A stretch of 64,000 nt of DNA from an uncultured Pseudoruegeria sp. (GTDB taxonomy: Bacteria; Pseudomonadota; Alphaproteobacteria; Rhodobacterales; Rhodobacteraceae): NCBI GenBank assembly GCA_947498155.1, contig CANMJD010000004.1, positions 1 to 64,000 of the forward strand, written 5' to 3'. Every line of letters begins with the position of its first letter. The first letter of the stretch is position 1. Made by a program: the position numbers and the translations under genes. Shown here piece by piece: positions 45,236 through 54,941 of the stretch. The notes under the pieces are model-generated. The model made no database searches. It worked only from the letters and a program-made list of their open reading frames with translations, and was not told the origin of the DNA.

Positions 45236-45937
45236 ATGCGCCGAGCCGATCGCCTGTTTCAAATCGTGCAATATCTGCGCGGCGGGCGGTTGGTCACGGC
45301 GGCCCAGCTGGCCGAAAGACTCGAAGTTTCGGAACGCACGATTTATCGCGACATCGCCGACCTGATCGGCACCGGTGTTCCCATCGAAGGTGAGGCCGGT
45401 GTCGGCTACGTCATGCGGGCCGGATATGATCTGCCACCGCTGATGTTCACTCGCGATGAATTGGTCGCGCTGATCGCAGGGGCGCGGATGGTGCGAGAAT
45501 GGGGGGGCGCCTCTATGGCGCTCGCTGCCGAAGAGGCCTTGGTCAAAATCGATGCGGTGCTGCCGGAGGCGTTGCGCAACACGGTAGAAACCGTCGCAAT
45601 CCATGCCCGAAACCCCGGAGATTTCGGCCCCGAAACCCGCGCTTTGATTGACCGTCTGGAACGCGCGGCACAACAAAAGATCGCACTTCAGATCAGCTAT
45701 AATGACAACAACGGTACCGCAAGCACCCGCCGCATCCGCCCGCTGGGCCTGTGGTTCTGGGGCAAGGTCTGGACGCTGGTCGCGTGGTGCGAATTGCGCG
45801 ACGATTTCCGCATGTTCCGGCTGGATCGGTTTATCGAGGTGCAAGACGATGGAAGTTTTCCGACAGAGGGCAAAAAATCCCTACGCGCCTTTTACGCCGA
45901 AATGGCCCGCAAACACTGCGATCCTCCGTCTTTTTGA
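45236..45937 (+). CDS. YafY-type HTH/WYL transcriptional regulator
   Basis: 233 residues. The N-terminal winged HTH_11 (LVTAAQLAERLEVSERTIYRDIADL) is followed by a middle region and WYL domain (RPLGLWFWGKVWTLVAWCELRDDFRMFRLDR). WYL domains sense small ligands or nucleic acids. Co-transcribed with the VOC gene, which may be a target or ligand source. Function of the pair is not otherwise known. Confidence 0.92.
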   Translation: MRRADRLFQIVQYLRGGRLVTAAQLAERLEVSERTIYRDIADLIGTGVPIEGEAGVGYVMRAGYDLPPLMFTRDELVALIAGARMVREWGGASMALAAEEALVKIDAVLPEALRNTVETVAIHARNPGDFGPETRALIDRLERAAQQKIALQISYNDNNGTASTRRIRPLGLWFWGKVWTLVAWCELRDDFRMFRLDRFIEVQDDGSFPTEGKKSLRAFYAEMARKHCDPPSF

Positions 45938-46029
45938 CGATAGGCCATATTTCAGGTTCGCCGCCCACCTCCTCAGGGCGCATAATATGTGCTAGGCTCG
46001 GGTAAAGCAGTTCAAACAGGTGACGCCCC

Positions 46030-47010
46030 GTGATTTCAATTCCGATGCGGTTTTTGCACCGTTTTTTCATTGTTGCTATCAGCGTGGCCCTAACGCAGGC
46101 GGCCACCACAGCACAGGCCCAGAGCATTCCGGCATGGCTTAACCAGCATGTCGGCACCGGTGCCGGACAAATCGCTCCTGTGGTGCTGCAACGCGCCCGC
46201 GCTCTTTATGTGAAAAAACGCAAACAGGGCAAAGTCAAAAATCCCTGTTATTTTGCCATGGATGCCACACGCCCCAGCACCTATTCAAACGGCAGTGCAG
46301 TACCACGATTTTATACCATCTGCGAAGGCAGCAGGACCTTCCGCGCCACCTCTTCGGGCTATGGTAACGGGCGCAAACTGGCCAAAGCTAATTTCGCCAA
46401 TGGCCGCCAATGCGCGCGCCATTTTTCCAATGCCGAAGGCTCGAAACTCTCGGCCGGCGGCGCCTATGTCACCGCTGAATCGCGCACCTCTTTCAAAGGC
46501 TATTACAACCGTGCGGGCAAGCGCACCCCGTTCTATCGCACTTTCCTGCTGTTTGATGGAGAAGGGGAAACCAAAAACGCCCGCGAACGGGCCATCGGCG
46601 GGCATCCGGCGGTCTTTTTAAAATGGCAATGCCGCTTCAAAAACACCGGTAGCCCCAACGCCGATAAAAACGGCTACAGCCCCTATGGCCGATTGGTCGA
46701 TTACACCAGCGGGCGCAGCAACGGCTGCACAACATGGTCACAATCGGCGTCCAAAGAAATTCTGGCGGTGGCCGAAGGCAATCCCACTAGCCTTTATGTC
46801 TACCCAGAGTCCCGTGATATTGAAGCCGTCGCCAAGGCCGTGCGGGCCAATAAATCACTGGCCCAATCCGGTCTGTACTGGAATACATCCTGCCTCAAAG
46901 CCATCGGCACGCCGAAATTCTGGCCCAAACGAAAACTGCAGCCGATCATCAACGACTGGCGTGACTCCCTGCCGAAATCCACCCCAAGGGAATTGCCGAT
47001 CTGTCAGTAG
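46030..47010 (+). CDS. Exported L,D-transpeptidase-like (YkuD_2-type) protein
   Basis: 326 residues, signal peptide to about 30 (ALTQAATTAQAQ). The C-terminal half has GGHPAVFLKWQCRF and DYTSGRSNGCTTWS with Cys233, which resembles the H...S-x-G-C catalytic pattern of the murein L,D-transpeptidase YkuD_2 family. Basic N-terminal half without known domain; many Cys. GTG 46030 is chosen because AGGTGA lies 7 bases upstream; ATG 46045 is an alternative. Role in peptidoglycan cross-linking is inferred and unproven. Confidence 0.65.
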   Translation: MISIPMRFLHRFFIVAISVALTQAATTAQAQSIPAWLNQHVGTGAGQIAPVVLQRARALYVKKRKQGKVKNPCYFAMDATRPSTYSNGSAVPRFYTICEGSRTFRATSSGYGNGRKLAKANFANGRQCARHFSNAEGSKLSAGGAYVTAESRTSFKGYYNRAGKRTPFYRTFLLFDGEGETKNARERAIGGHPAVFLKWQCRFKNTGSPNADKNGYSPYGRLVDYTSGRSNGCTTWSQSASKEILAVAEGNPTSLYVYPESRDIEAVAKAVRANKSLAQSGLYWNTSCLKAIGTPKFWPKRKLQPIINDWRDSLPKSTPRELPICQ

Positions 47011-47023
47011 GCCGCAGAAACTA

Positions 47024-47719
47024 TCAGGCGTTCACAGCCGCTTCTGCGGCGGCGCGTATGGCGCGGATATTTTCACCATAGGGGGCCGGATTGCTGACGC
47101 TGCCACCTTTGAAAACCGCCGATCCGGCCACCAGCACATCAGCACCGGCTGCCGCCACCAAGGGTGCGGTCTCTGGCGTCACACCGCCATCAATTTCGAT
47201 ATGGATGGGCCGATCCCCGATCATCGCCCGCAGTTTGGCGGTTTTTTCGACCTGAGAGGCAATAAACTTCTGCCCGCCAAAACCGGGGTTCACCGTCATC
47301 ACACAAATCAGATCCACCATATCCAGAAGGTATTCCACGGTTTCCACCGGTGTGCCCGGATTAAGCGCAATCCCCGCCTTAGCCCCTGCGCCGCGAATGG
47401 CTTGCAGGGTGCGGTGAATATGCGGTCCGGCCTCGACATGGGCGGTGATCACATCAGCACCGGCGTCAGCAAAAGCTTCGATATAGGGATCAACCGGTGC
47501 GATCATCAAATGCACATCCATCACGCCTTTGATATGCGGGCGGATGGCTTTGCAGGTTGCGGGGCCAAAGGTAATATTGGGCACAAAGTGGCCATCCATC
47601 ACATCGACATGCACCCAGTCGCACCCCTGCGCCTCTATGGCTTCGCATTCAGCGCCGAAATTCGCGAAATCCGCCGACAGGATCGACGGGGCGATTTTGA
47701 TGGAACGATCAAATGACAT
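47024..47719 (-). CDS. rpe: Ribulose-phosphate 3-epimerase
   Basis: 231 residues TIM-barrel. APSILSADFANFG, HVDVMDGHFVPNITFGP with the catalytic Asp, and MTVNPGFGGQKFI. Interconverts ribulose-5-P and xylulose-5-P in the pentose phosphate pathway. Start ATG preceded by GAGAGG. Monocistronic-looking. Confidence 0.96.
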   Translation of the reverse strand: MSFDRSIKIAPSILSADFANFGAECEAIEAQGCDWVHVDVMDGHFVPNITFGPATCKAIRPHIKGVMDVHLMIAPVDPYIEAFADAGADVITAHVEAGPHIHRTLQAIRGAGAKAGIALNPGTPVETVEYLLDMVDLICVMTVNPGFGGQKFIASQVEKTAKLRAMIGDRPIHIEIDGGVTPETAPLVAAAGADVLVAGSAVFKGGSVSNPAPYGENIRAIRAAAEAAVNA

Positions 47720-47798
47720 GATGGGCCTCTCACTCTGCTGCTTTCTTGTCCCTACTCCGACGGGCCGGTGTTGAAAACCGCCCGCCTCAACTTTGTTC

Positions 47799-47828
47799 CA
47801 AAAAATATCCCCGCCGGAGGCTTCGACG
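47799..47828 (-). repeat. Second copy of the post-stop GGATATTT element
   Basis: On the minus strand just after trmB: GCCTCCGGCGGGGATATTT followed by T residues. The short CCTC-CGGC-GGGG hairpin plus T tract could end transcription. Same orientation relative to the stop codon as the copy at 25.1 kb. Confidence 0.5.
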
Positions 47829-47833
47829 TCGCG

Positions 47834-48550
47834 TTAGCGGCGGCGAAAGGTCAGATAATGCGGGGTGCGCCCTTCGCGCAGCGCCTTTTGTTCATAGCGG
47901 GTGGACGTCCAATCGCCCCAAGCATTGCGCCAGTCTTCAGGGCTTTCGCCCAGCCATTCAAATTCGGGATGCAGCGCAACCTCTTCCATGGTCTGGCGCA
48001 CGTAATCCTCGATATCGGTGGCAACTCGAAAGATCGCTCCGGGTTTTAGCACCTCGGCCAAAGGATCAAGATGCTCGGGCGTGACAAACCGGCGGCGATG
48101 GTGGCGTTTTTTCGGCCAAGGATCAGGGTAAAGAAGGAACGCCTTTGAAATACTGGCCTTTGGCAGAACATCGAACATATGCCGCACGTCACCCGGATAG
48201 ACCGCCACATTATCGACATTGGCATCTCGGATTTTGCCCAACAGCATCGCCACGCCGTTGATATAGGGCTCACAGCCGATTATCCCGACCTCAGGGTAGT
48301 GCGCGGCTTGATGCACCATATGCTCACCACCGCCAAAGCCGATCTCCAGCCAGATGTCGCGCTCCCCGAACAACGCGCCCAGATCAAGTGGAATGCGGTC
48401 GGGGTTTTCCTCCCAGCCGACCTTGCCGGGAGAAAGCGCCAGAAGATCCTGATCCAGATAGGCCTTTTGACTGTCGCGTAGGGTTTTCCCCTTAAAGCGT
48501 CCGTAAAAATTTCGCCACGGGGCGCCAGTGGGGTGTTTTCCTTCGGCCAT
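47834..48550 (-). CDS. trmB: tRNA (guanine(46)-N7)-methyltransferase
   Basis: 238 residues. SAM-binding LEIGFGGGEHMVHQA, PDPWPKKRHHRRRFV and C-terminal EWLGESPEDW. Makes m7G46 in the tRNA variable loop. Part of the miaB-trmB neighbourhood common in alphaproteobacteria, here separated from metK by a transporter gene. Confidence 0.95.
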   Translation of the reverse strand: MAEGKHPTGAPWRNFYGRFKGKTLRDSQKAYLDQDLLALSPGKVGWEENPDRIPLDLGALFGERDIWLEIGFGGGEHMVHQAAHYPEVGIIGCEPYINGVAMLLGKIRDANVDNVAVYPGDVRHMFDVLPKASISKAFLLYPDPWPKKRHHRRRFVTPEHLDPLAEVLKPGAIFRVATDIEDYVRQTMEEVALHPEFEWLGESPEDWRNAWGDWTSTRYEQKALREGRTPHYLTFRRR

Positions 48551-48607
48551 GTCGATTTCCAGTCCTATACTTTGTTGCGGGGGATGTGCACGGACCCGCC
48601 CTGCACG

Positions 48608-49465
48608 TCAAGCCTTGGACAGGCGGCGCAACAGTGGCAGCACCGGCAAGGTGATCACATACATCAACAAGCCATAGACCGCCGCCGGAATACCGATCTC
48701 CGGAATCCCCTCTCCGCTGGCAATCAAACTGGACACAGCAATGCCAAGGGCGGCGTTCTGCACGCCCATCTCAATGGAAATACAGACGCCATCCGGTGCC
48801 GTCAGGGACAGCATGCGTCCCATCAGCACCCCCAGCACCAGAAGGCTGACAATCATCATTACAATCAGCGGTCCCAAAACCCCAAGGTTTTCGCTTAATG
48901 TTGTCCAGTTTTCGGCAATCGCCCCCAGCACAATCACCACAAACAACACCGCAGAGGTAATCGACAAGCCGCGCTCGATCCGTTGGGCAAATCCCCTTGC
49001 GAAATGGCGGGTCAATAGCCCGAGAACGACGGGTGCTGCGGTGATCGCAAACATCGAAACCGCGATGCTACTGACATCCAACGGCGGCACTGAATCACCT
49101 AAAAAATAGGCCCCTGCCCAGCCGAGAAACACCGGCACCGTCAGAACCGACAACAAGCTGACAATCGCGGTGAGCGTAATCGACAGCGCCACCGTACCTC
49201 CGGCCAGTTTGGTCAGAATATTAGAGGTCACACCCCCCGGACAGAAAGCGACCAGCATCACGCCGAAGGCCATAGCTGGCGGCAGATCAAACAGATGCAG
49301 CAATAAAAAGGCCACCAGCGGAATGACCAGCAACTGTCCCAAACCACCAATCAGCACGGCTTTGGGCATACGCAGCACACGGGTGAAATCGCCGACGGTC
49401 AGGCCGACCCCGAGCGAATACATAATGATAGCCAAAGAAATCGGCAGCGCGATGTCGACGATCAT
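48608..49465 (-). CDS. Bile acid:sodium symporter (BASS) family transporter
   Basis: 285 residues with nine or ten membrane helices. VAFCPGGVTSNILTKLAGGTVALSITLTA matches the BASS sodium-site motif, and VCISIEMGVQNAALGIAVSS the second. Substrate may be an organic acid or pantoate-like compound. It is inserted between metK and trmB relative to the usual order. Confidence 0.9.
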   Translation of the reverse strand: MIVDIALPISLAIIMYSLGVGLTVGDFTRVLRMPKAVLIGGLGQLLVIPLVAFLLLHLFDLPPAMAFGVMLVAFCPGGVTSNILTKLAGGTVALSITLTAIVSLLSVLTVPVFLGWAGAYFLGDSVPPLDVSSIAVSMFAITAAPVVLGLLTRHFARGFAQRIERGLSITSAVLFVVIVLGAIAENWTTLSENLGVLGPLIVMMIVSLLVLGVLMGRMLSLTAPDGVCISIEMGVQNAALGIAVSSLIASGEGIPEIGIPAAVYGLLMYVITLPVLPLLRRLSKA

Positions 49466-49532
49466 GAACCCCTCCCCGAGTTTTTTTGCGACTTTGACAG
49501 CCGCTCGGACAAACGCAAGGCTTACGTTCCGG

Positions 49533-49563
49533 AAAAAGCCCGCCCGTAAGGGGCGCGCCTTTT
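49533..49563 (-). terminator. Terminator of metK
   Basis: On the minus strand GGCGCGCCCC-ttac-GGGCGGGC with one mismatch, followed by TTTTT, directly after the metK stop. Confidence 0.7.
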
Positions 49564-49567
49564 GGTA

Positions 49568-50749
49568 TTAGAGCGCGTTTTTCAAATCATCGATCAGATC
49601 GGTGCGTTCCCAGCTGAACCCGCCATCTGCATCCGGTTTGCGCCCGAAATGGCCATAGGCCGCGGTGCGCTGATAGATCGGCTTGTTCATTTGCAGTTTT
49701 TCACGAATGCCGCGCGGTGTCAGGTCCATGACCTTTGCAACCGCACGCTCGATATCGGCTTCGGGTGCCTGGCCGGTGCCGTGGGTGTCGACATAGATCG
49801 ACAAGGGGCGCGCCACGCCGATGGCATAGGAAAGCTGTAGTGTCGCCCGATCCGCAAGACCGGCCGCGACAATGTTCTTCGCCAGATAGCGCGCCGCATA
49901 GGCCGCAGAGCGGTCCACTTTGGTCGGGTCTTTGCCCGAAAAGGCACCGCCACCATGGGGGGCCGCACCACCATAGGTGTCGACAATGATCTTGCGTCCG
50001 GTCAGACCGGCATCGCCATCCGGGCCACCAATGACGAATTTACCCGTCGGGTTTACATGCCAAACGGTATCGGCATCGACCCACCCTTCTGGAAGGACCT
50101 CAAGGATATAAGGCTCTACGATGGCGCGCACATCAGCACTGCTCAGGGATTCATCCAAATGCTGGGTCGACAGGACAATCGAGCTGACGCCAACTGGTTT
50201 ACCATCCACATAGCGCACCGATAGCTGCGATTTTGCGTCTGGCCCCAGTGCGGGTTCTGTGCCGTTTTTGCGCACTTCTGCCAGACGACGCAGGATCGCA
50301 TGGGCGTATTGAATCGGGGCTGGCATCAGATCAGGTGTTTCATTCACCGCATAGCCGAACATGATGCCCTGATCGCCCGCACCTTCGTCCTTATCCGCAG
50401 AAGCATCGACGCCCTGGGCGATATGGGCGGATTGTTCGTGCAGCATGTTGTTGATATGCACGGTTTCCCAGTGAAACTTATCCTGCTCGTAGCCAATGTC
50501 GCGAATACAATCGCGGGCGATACCGTCGATATCGACCATCATTTCCTTAAGGCGCGTCTGATCCGACAGGCCAACCTCTCCGCCGATCACCACATGATTT
50601 GTCGTGGCAAATGTTTCGCAAGCGACGCGGGCCTCGGGCTCTTGGGTCAGCAGAGCATCCAGAACCGCATCGGAAATGCGGTCACAGACCTTATCAGGGT
50701 GACCTTCTGAAACGGATTCAGAAGTAAAAGTAAAATCGCGGCGGGACAT
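49568..50749 (-). CDS. metK: S-adenosylmethionine synthetase
   Basis: 393 residues. The substrate motif SEGHPDK is at the start, [10 protein letters not shown] in the middle, and [19 protein letters not shown] later. Makes SAM from methionine and ATP. ATG 50749 is preceded within 6 bases by GGAGCA that is part of the SAM/SAH riboswitch, so expression is feedback-controlled by the product. Own terminator follows. Confidence 0.98.
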   Translation of the reverse strand: MSRRDFTFTSESVSEGHPDKVCDRISDAVLDALLTQEPEARVACETFATTNHVVIGGEVGLSDQTRLKEMMVDIDGIARDCIRDIGYEQDKFHWETVHINNMLHEQSAHIAQGVDASADKDEGAGDQGIMFGYAVNETPDLMPAPIQYAHAILRRLAEVRKNGTEPALGPDAKSQLSVRYVDGKPVGVSSIVLSTQHLDESLSSADVRAIVEPYILEVLPEGWVDADTVWHVNPTGKFVIGGPDGDAGLTGRKIIVDTYGGAAPHGGGAFSGKDPTKVDRSAAYAARYLAKNIVAAGLADRATLQLSYAIGVARPLSIYVDTHGTGQAPEADIERAVAKVMDLTPRGIREKLQMNKPIYQRTAAYGHFGRKPDADGGFSWERTDLIDDLKNAL

Positions 50750-50755
50750 GAGAAG

Positions 50756-50800
50756 TGCTCCATTCTGTTTACCTGCCACGCCAGGAAGCCGTTGTGACAG
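50756..50800 (-). promoter_or_regulatory. SAM/SAH riboswitch before metK
   Basis: On the minus strand CUGUCAC-AACGGCUUCCUGGC-GUGGCAG forms a seven-pair stem (one G-U), and GGCUUCC in its loop pairs with GGAGC immediately before the start codon. This order and the sequence match the SAM/SAH-type (metK) riboswitch known from Rhodobacterales, in which the ligand-bound pseudoknot hides the Shine-Dalgarno. No competing fold needed. Confidence 0.93.
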
Positions 50801-50836
50801 AGGTTCACAGGGCGATATAGCCCGAATGCGTCAGGG

Positions 50837-52366
50837 TCAATGCAGTTTACGTAAACGCCCGTACGTCAAAGCGCCAGCTAGCAAGAGCAATAGCAGGATC
50901 GAGGGCCAATCCCCGCTGCGGGCATAATGGGTCGGCGCCAACGCCCCGGGCAATTGCGCATCTAGCTTTCCCGCCACCCCGAGCGCAAGGCTGTCGATAA
51001 TCCGGCCATAGGGGTCGATCACGCCGGAAATACCGGTATTGGCAGAGCGCACCAGCGGCAGGCCCTGCTCGATGGCACGCATCCGGCTTTGGTCCAGATG
51101 TTGATAGGGCATCGATGAAATTCCAAACCATGCATCATTGGTGATGTGCAAAATCCAATCGGCGCGTTCCGAGACGGCCCCAACATCACGCGGAAAAATC
51201 GCCTCGTAGCAGATCAGCGGTACAATCTTACCAAGATCGCCCAAATCCATCACCCGCGGACCGATACCAGCGCTATAGCCTCCGCCATCCGCAGCCGCCA
51301 GACCGCGCACACCGATCCGGTCCAGAAGATCCCCAAAGGGCATGTATTCACCAAAGGGCACCAAATGGTGTTTGTCATAGATAGCCTGCACATCGGCATC
51401 CGGCCCAATCATCGCCATACTGTTGTAAAACCGCGGGCGGGCGTGGCGCTGCACCCCGAATATCACCTGCGTTTGTGCCGCCTCGGCGATGGCTGTTAAC
51501 GCGCCATAGGTGTTTTCCAGCCCGTATGCGATGGCGGTTTCTGGCCAGATCACCACATCCGGACGACCGTTGTCGGTTTCAAACCCCGCCGCCAGCGGTT
51601 GCGCAGAAAGCGCCAACTGCCGTTCAAAAAACACCGGCACCATCTCACGTTGCCATTTTTCGTGTTGCGCGGCGTTGGGTTGCACCACACGCAGCACCAC
51701 ATCCTGATCCGGTAGGTGCTGCGCCATACGCTGCTGACCCCAATAGCCGGCCCCCAGCACCAGAGCGCCCCCCACCGCGCAAAGGATGACCCCGAATCGC
51801 AGCGGCAGACGGGCGGCAATCGATGGCAGGATTAGCAGGCCATAGGTGAACAAACCCACGCCAAGCGGACCCAGAAGCGCCAACAGCTGAATCACCGGCG
51901 TCGGCATCCAGAGCGCCGAAGCCGCCGCCCAGGGAAAGCCGGTAAACAGATGCATCCGCAACCATTCCATGGCCGTCATGGTGACGATCAACGCCAGCAA
52001 TCGCACGCGCGGCCCGCGCCCCACTGTAAATGCCGCCCCGTAAGCTGCCGCCCATAACAACGCGATTCCCGACGCCATGAAAAACAGCGCAAAGGGGGCC
52101 ATCCAACCATGACGCGGGGCATCAACAAAAAACGGCTGTATGATCCAGAAATGCGTGCCCGCCACATAGCCAAAACCGGCGAGCCAGCCAATCAGGCAGG
52201 CCTGACGTCCGCTTTGTGCAAGCCCTAACGCCGATAGGGCCAGCGCGAGTGCAGGCAGCGCGGCAACTGTCAGATAAAGCGGAGCGTGACCGGTGGCGGC
52301 AAGAACCCCGAGCATAACAATGGCAAGGGCGACCAACCGGTTCAGACGACGCGGCAGGATCGCCAT
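50837..52366 (-). CDS. lnt: Apolipoprotein N-acyltransferase
   Basis: 509 residues. About eight N-terminal membrane helices, then a nitrilase-type domain with Glu276 (WPETAIAY), a Lys in YDKHHLVPFGEYMPF and Cys386 (LICYEA). Adds the third acyl chain to lipoproteins in the periplasmic leaflet. Start ATG abuts the corC stop (TAAATG). Confidence 0.96.
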   Translation of the reverse strand: MAILPRRLNRLVALAIVMLGVLAATGHAPLYLTVAALPALALALSALGLAQSGRQACLIGWLAGFGYVAGTHFWIIQPFFVDAPRHGWMAPFALFFMASGIALLWAAAYGAAFTVGRGPRVRLLALIVTMTAMEWLRMHLFTGFPWAAASALWMPTPVIQLLALLGPLGVGLFTYGLLILPSIAARLPLRFGVILCAVGGALVLGAGYWGQQRMAQHLPDQDVVLRVVQPNAAQHEKWQREMVPVFFERQLALSAQPLAAGFETDNGRPDVVIWPETAIAYGLENTYGALTAIAEAAQTQVIFGVQRHARPRFYNSMAMIGPDADVQAIYDKHHLVPFGEYMPFGDLLDRIGVRGLAAADGGGYSAGIGPRVMDLGDLGKIVPLICYEAIFPRDVGAVSERADWILHITNDAWFGISSMPYQHLDQSRMRAIEQGLPLVRSANTGISGVIDPYGRIIDSLALGVAGKLDAQLPGALAPTHYARSGDWPSILLLLLLAGALTYGRLRKLH

Positions 52367-53245
52367 TTACGTGCCTGTCGCCTCTTGCGGGACATAAACA
52401 CGCAGCCGTTTAATGCGGCGCGGATCGGCGTCGACAACCTCGAACTCGGCTCCATCGGGATGGGGCACCATTTCCCCGCGCGCAGGCACCCGTCCGGTGA
52501 GCAAAAACACCAAACCGCCCAGGGTATCGACCTCTTCTTCATCCAAAGAACTGGTCAGATCCTTGCCAATCTCTGCTTCGAATTCTTCAAGCGGGGTTTT
52601 GGCTTCAGCCAGATAGCAGCCGGGTTTTTCCTTGACCCAAAGGCTGTCAGCGTCAGTGTCATGTTCGTCTTCGATCTCACCAATGACCTGTTCGATCAGG
52701 TCCTCGATGGTCACCAGACCGTCAACACCGCCATATTCGTCAATCACCAGCGCCATGTGAATCCGCTCGGTCTGCATTTTCTGCAGCAACACACCGATCG
52801 GCATAGAAGGCGGCACATATAGCAACCCGCGCACCAGTGTACGCAGATCAAAACTCGTGCCAGAGCCGTTGAACCCGTGCTTAAGCGCCAGATCTTTCAG
52901 GTTGATAAAGCCGATGGGCGTGTCCAGCGTGTCCTCAAAGACCGGCAGCCTTGTGTAGCCGTTTTCACGGAAAACCTCGATCAATTCGGGTAGGTCGATA
53001 TCAACCGGCACCGCCGCAATATCTGCTGTGGGCGTGGCCACATCCTCGACGCGCAACCGCCGCAGGTTCATCATACCCGCCGTCGTCGGTGCGAGGGAGG
53101 TGTGACTGGAAGTCTCGGTGTTATCAGACCCTTCCGAAGAAGAGAAAGCATCCATTATCCGGCTAAATATGCCGCTCTGGTTGCCGGTATCAGGATCTTG
53201 CGCGCCATGCGCTGCGCTAGAAGATCCGTCGGTGTTGTCGCCCAT
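52367..53245 (-). CDS. CBS-pair/CorC_HlyC transporter-associated protein
   Basis: 292 residues. The two CBS domains occupy about residues 65-195 (the first around VATPTADIAAVPVDIDLPEL), with the CorC_HlyC C-terminal domain thereafter (LTGRVPARGEMVPHPDGAEFEVVDAD). No membrane part, as in soluble CorC/YbeX. ATG 53245 is chosen as AAGGA precedes it by four bases; an upstream TTG (53260) is less likely. Linked to ybeY and lnt. Confidence 0.9.
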   Translation of the reverse strand: MGDNTDGSSSAAHGAQDPDTGNQSGIFSRIMDAFSSSEGSDNTETSSHTSLAPTTAGMMNLRRLRVEDVATPTADIAAVPVDIDLPELIEVFRENGYTRLPVFEDTLDTPIGFINLKDLALKHGFNGSGTSFDLRTLVRGLLYVPPSMPIGVLLQKMQTERIHMALVIDEYGGVDGLVTIEDLIEQVIGEIEDEHDTDADSLWVKEKPGCYLAEAKTPLEEFEAEIGKDLTSSLDEEEVDTLGGLVFLLTGRVPARGEMVPHPDGAEFEVVDADPRRIKRLRVYVPQEATGT

Positions 53246-53286
53246 TTTATCCTTATCCAAAATAGTCGGGCCAGCCTGGCCCTGTG

Positions 53287-53790
53287 CTAATATGGGTCAG
53301 GCAGACCCATTTCTGCAAGTACCTGCCGTTCAATCCCCTCCATCAGGGCGGCATCGGCGTCGTCAATGTGATCATATCCCAACAGATGCAAGACCCCATG
53401 CACCATTAAATGTGTGACATGAGCGGCAAATGGCTTGGCGGCTTCTGTCGCTTCACGCGCACAGGTGTCATAGGAAATCGCGATATCGCCTAGTTCGACG
53501 GGCATATCGGGAAAATCGGCTTCGGGAGCATAGGGCGTGCCCCCTGCCGTATCGGGTGCCAGTTCATCCGCAGGCCAGGACAGCACGTTGGTCGGGGTCG
53601 GCTTGTCGCGAAAATCGGCATTCAGCACGGCAATACGCGCATCGTCACAGCCCAAGAGGCTGATTTCAAAGCCCGCCGGATCAAACCCAAGAAACTGTAA
53701 GGTTTGCACTGCTGCAGGCGTGGCCAAATCCGCCAAACCCGCCACGTCCCATCTGTTATCTTCGATCAGCGTCTCAACCAGATCAGACAT
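53287..53790 (-). CDS. ybeY: Endoribonuclease YbeY
   Basis: 167 residues. The zinc motif HGVLHLLGYDH is intact. Matures 16S rRNA 3' ends and helps ribosome quality control. Start at 53790 overlaps the phoH stop by 8 bp; the longer frame to 53928 is antisense-like extension inside phoH and not used. Confidence 0.95.
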   Translation of the reverse strand: MSDLVETLIEDNRWDVAGLADLATPAAVQTLQFLGFDPAGFEISLLGCDDARIAVLNADFRDKPTPTNVLSWPADELAPDTAGGTPYAPEADFPDMPVELGDIAISYDTCAREATEAAKPFAAHVTHLMVHGVLHLLGYDHIDDADAALMEGIERQVLAEMGLPDPY

Positions 53791-54793
53791 CGTCTGCTTC
53801 GTAGGCCTCGATGATCTTGGCCACGAGAGGATGGCGCACCACGTCTTTGGAGGTGAAATAGTTAAACGCAATGCTGTCGATATCCGACAGCAGCCGTTCT
53901 GCATCGCGCAACCCGCTGCTGACGCCACGCGGTAGATCGATCTGTGTGCGGTCGCCGGTGATCACCATGCGCGAGCCTTCGCCCAAACGGGTCAGGAACA
54001 TTTTCATCTGCATGGTCGTGGCATTCTGCGCTTCGTCCAGCACCACAAAGGCATTCGACAGGGTGCGCCCGCGCATGAATGCCAAAGGTGCAATTTCGAT
54101 GCGCTTTTCTTCCTTGAGCTTTTCCACCTGCTTTCCCGGCAAAAAGTCGTTCAAAGCATCATAAAGCGGCTGCATATAAGGATCGACTTTATCCTCCATC
54201 GCGCCGGGCAAAAAGCCGAGCCTTTCACCGGCCTCTACGGCGGGGCGGGACAGGATGATCTTATCGACATGGCCGTTGATGAACATATTCACGCCGACCG
54301 CCACCGCCAGATAGGTTTTACCCGTCCCGGCCGGTCCGATGCCAAAGGCCAGTTCGTTATTGAACAGGCTTTTAACATAGGCTTTCTGGGCCTCGGTCCG
54401 TGGTTCGATGAGCTTTTTACGGGTGTGGATTTCGACCTTTTCGCCCTTGAACATCTCAAGCTGGTCACCATCGCGCACACCGGTGCCCTTGGCTGATCCG
54501 CCCATGCGGATTTCACCGTTGATGTCACCGGTTTCCAAGGGTTTGCCACTTTCCAGCCGCTGATACAGCGCTTGCAGCACATGCGCTCCCTTGGCGCGGC
54601 TGTCAGGTTCTCCGATCAGGACAAGCTGATTGCCCCGACGGATGATCTGCAAAGCGAGTTGTTGCTCTAGATGGGCAAGATTTCGGTCAAATTCACCACA
54701 AAGGTCAATCAAAAGACGATTGTCAGGGAATTCCAGAAGGGTTTCGAGAACCTCTTCGGCTGGGGGCGGTGGGGTGAGCGATTCAATGCCCAA
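53783..54793 (-). CDS. phoH: PhoH family ATPase
   Basis: 336 residues. Walker A GPAGTGKTYLAVAVG, the VILSRPAVEAGERLGFLPG block, and Walker B FVVLDEAQNATTMQMKMFLTRLG. Putative RNA-linked ATPase of the PhoH/YbeZ family, always near ybeY. Overlaps ybeY. Confidence 0.95.
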   Translation of the reverse strand: MGIESLTPPPPAEEVLETLLEFPDNRLLIDLCGEFDRNLAHLEQQLALQIIRRGNQLVLIGEPDSRAKGAHVLQALYQRLESGKPLETGDINGEIRMGGSAKGTGVRDGDQLEMFKGEKVEIHTRKKLIEPRTEAQKAYVKSLFNNELAFGIGPAGTGKTYLAVAVGVNMFINGHVDKIILSRPAVEAGERLGFLPGAMEDKVDPYMQPLYDALNDFLPGKQVEKLKEEKRIEIAPLAFMRGRTLSNAFVVLDEAQNATTMQMKMFLTRLGEGSRMVITGDRTQIDLPRGVSSGLRDAERLLSDIDSIAFNYFTSKDVVRHPLVAKIIEAYEADDV

Positions 54794-54885
54794 TCATATC
54801 TCCGTTGCATAAAGCCTGTGCCCCCATGGTGCACAACCCGCACAACGCTGGCAAGCCGACAAATGCAATCTTCCTCAATCTGCCA

Positions 54886-54919
54886 CAAAAAAGGCCGCGC
54901 CCTTGATCGGCACGGCCTT
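54886..54919 (-). terminator. Terminator after OmpA/lipoprotein pair
   Basis: Stem AAGGCCG (54919-54913 side) with CGGCCTT (54897-54891 side), loop of 15, then T-rich on the minus strand. It separates the pair from phoH. Confidence 0.8.
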
Positions 54920-54941
54920 GTTTTTGATCAGAGAACCGAAC

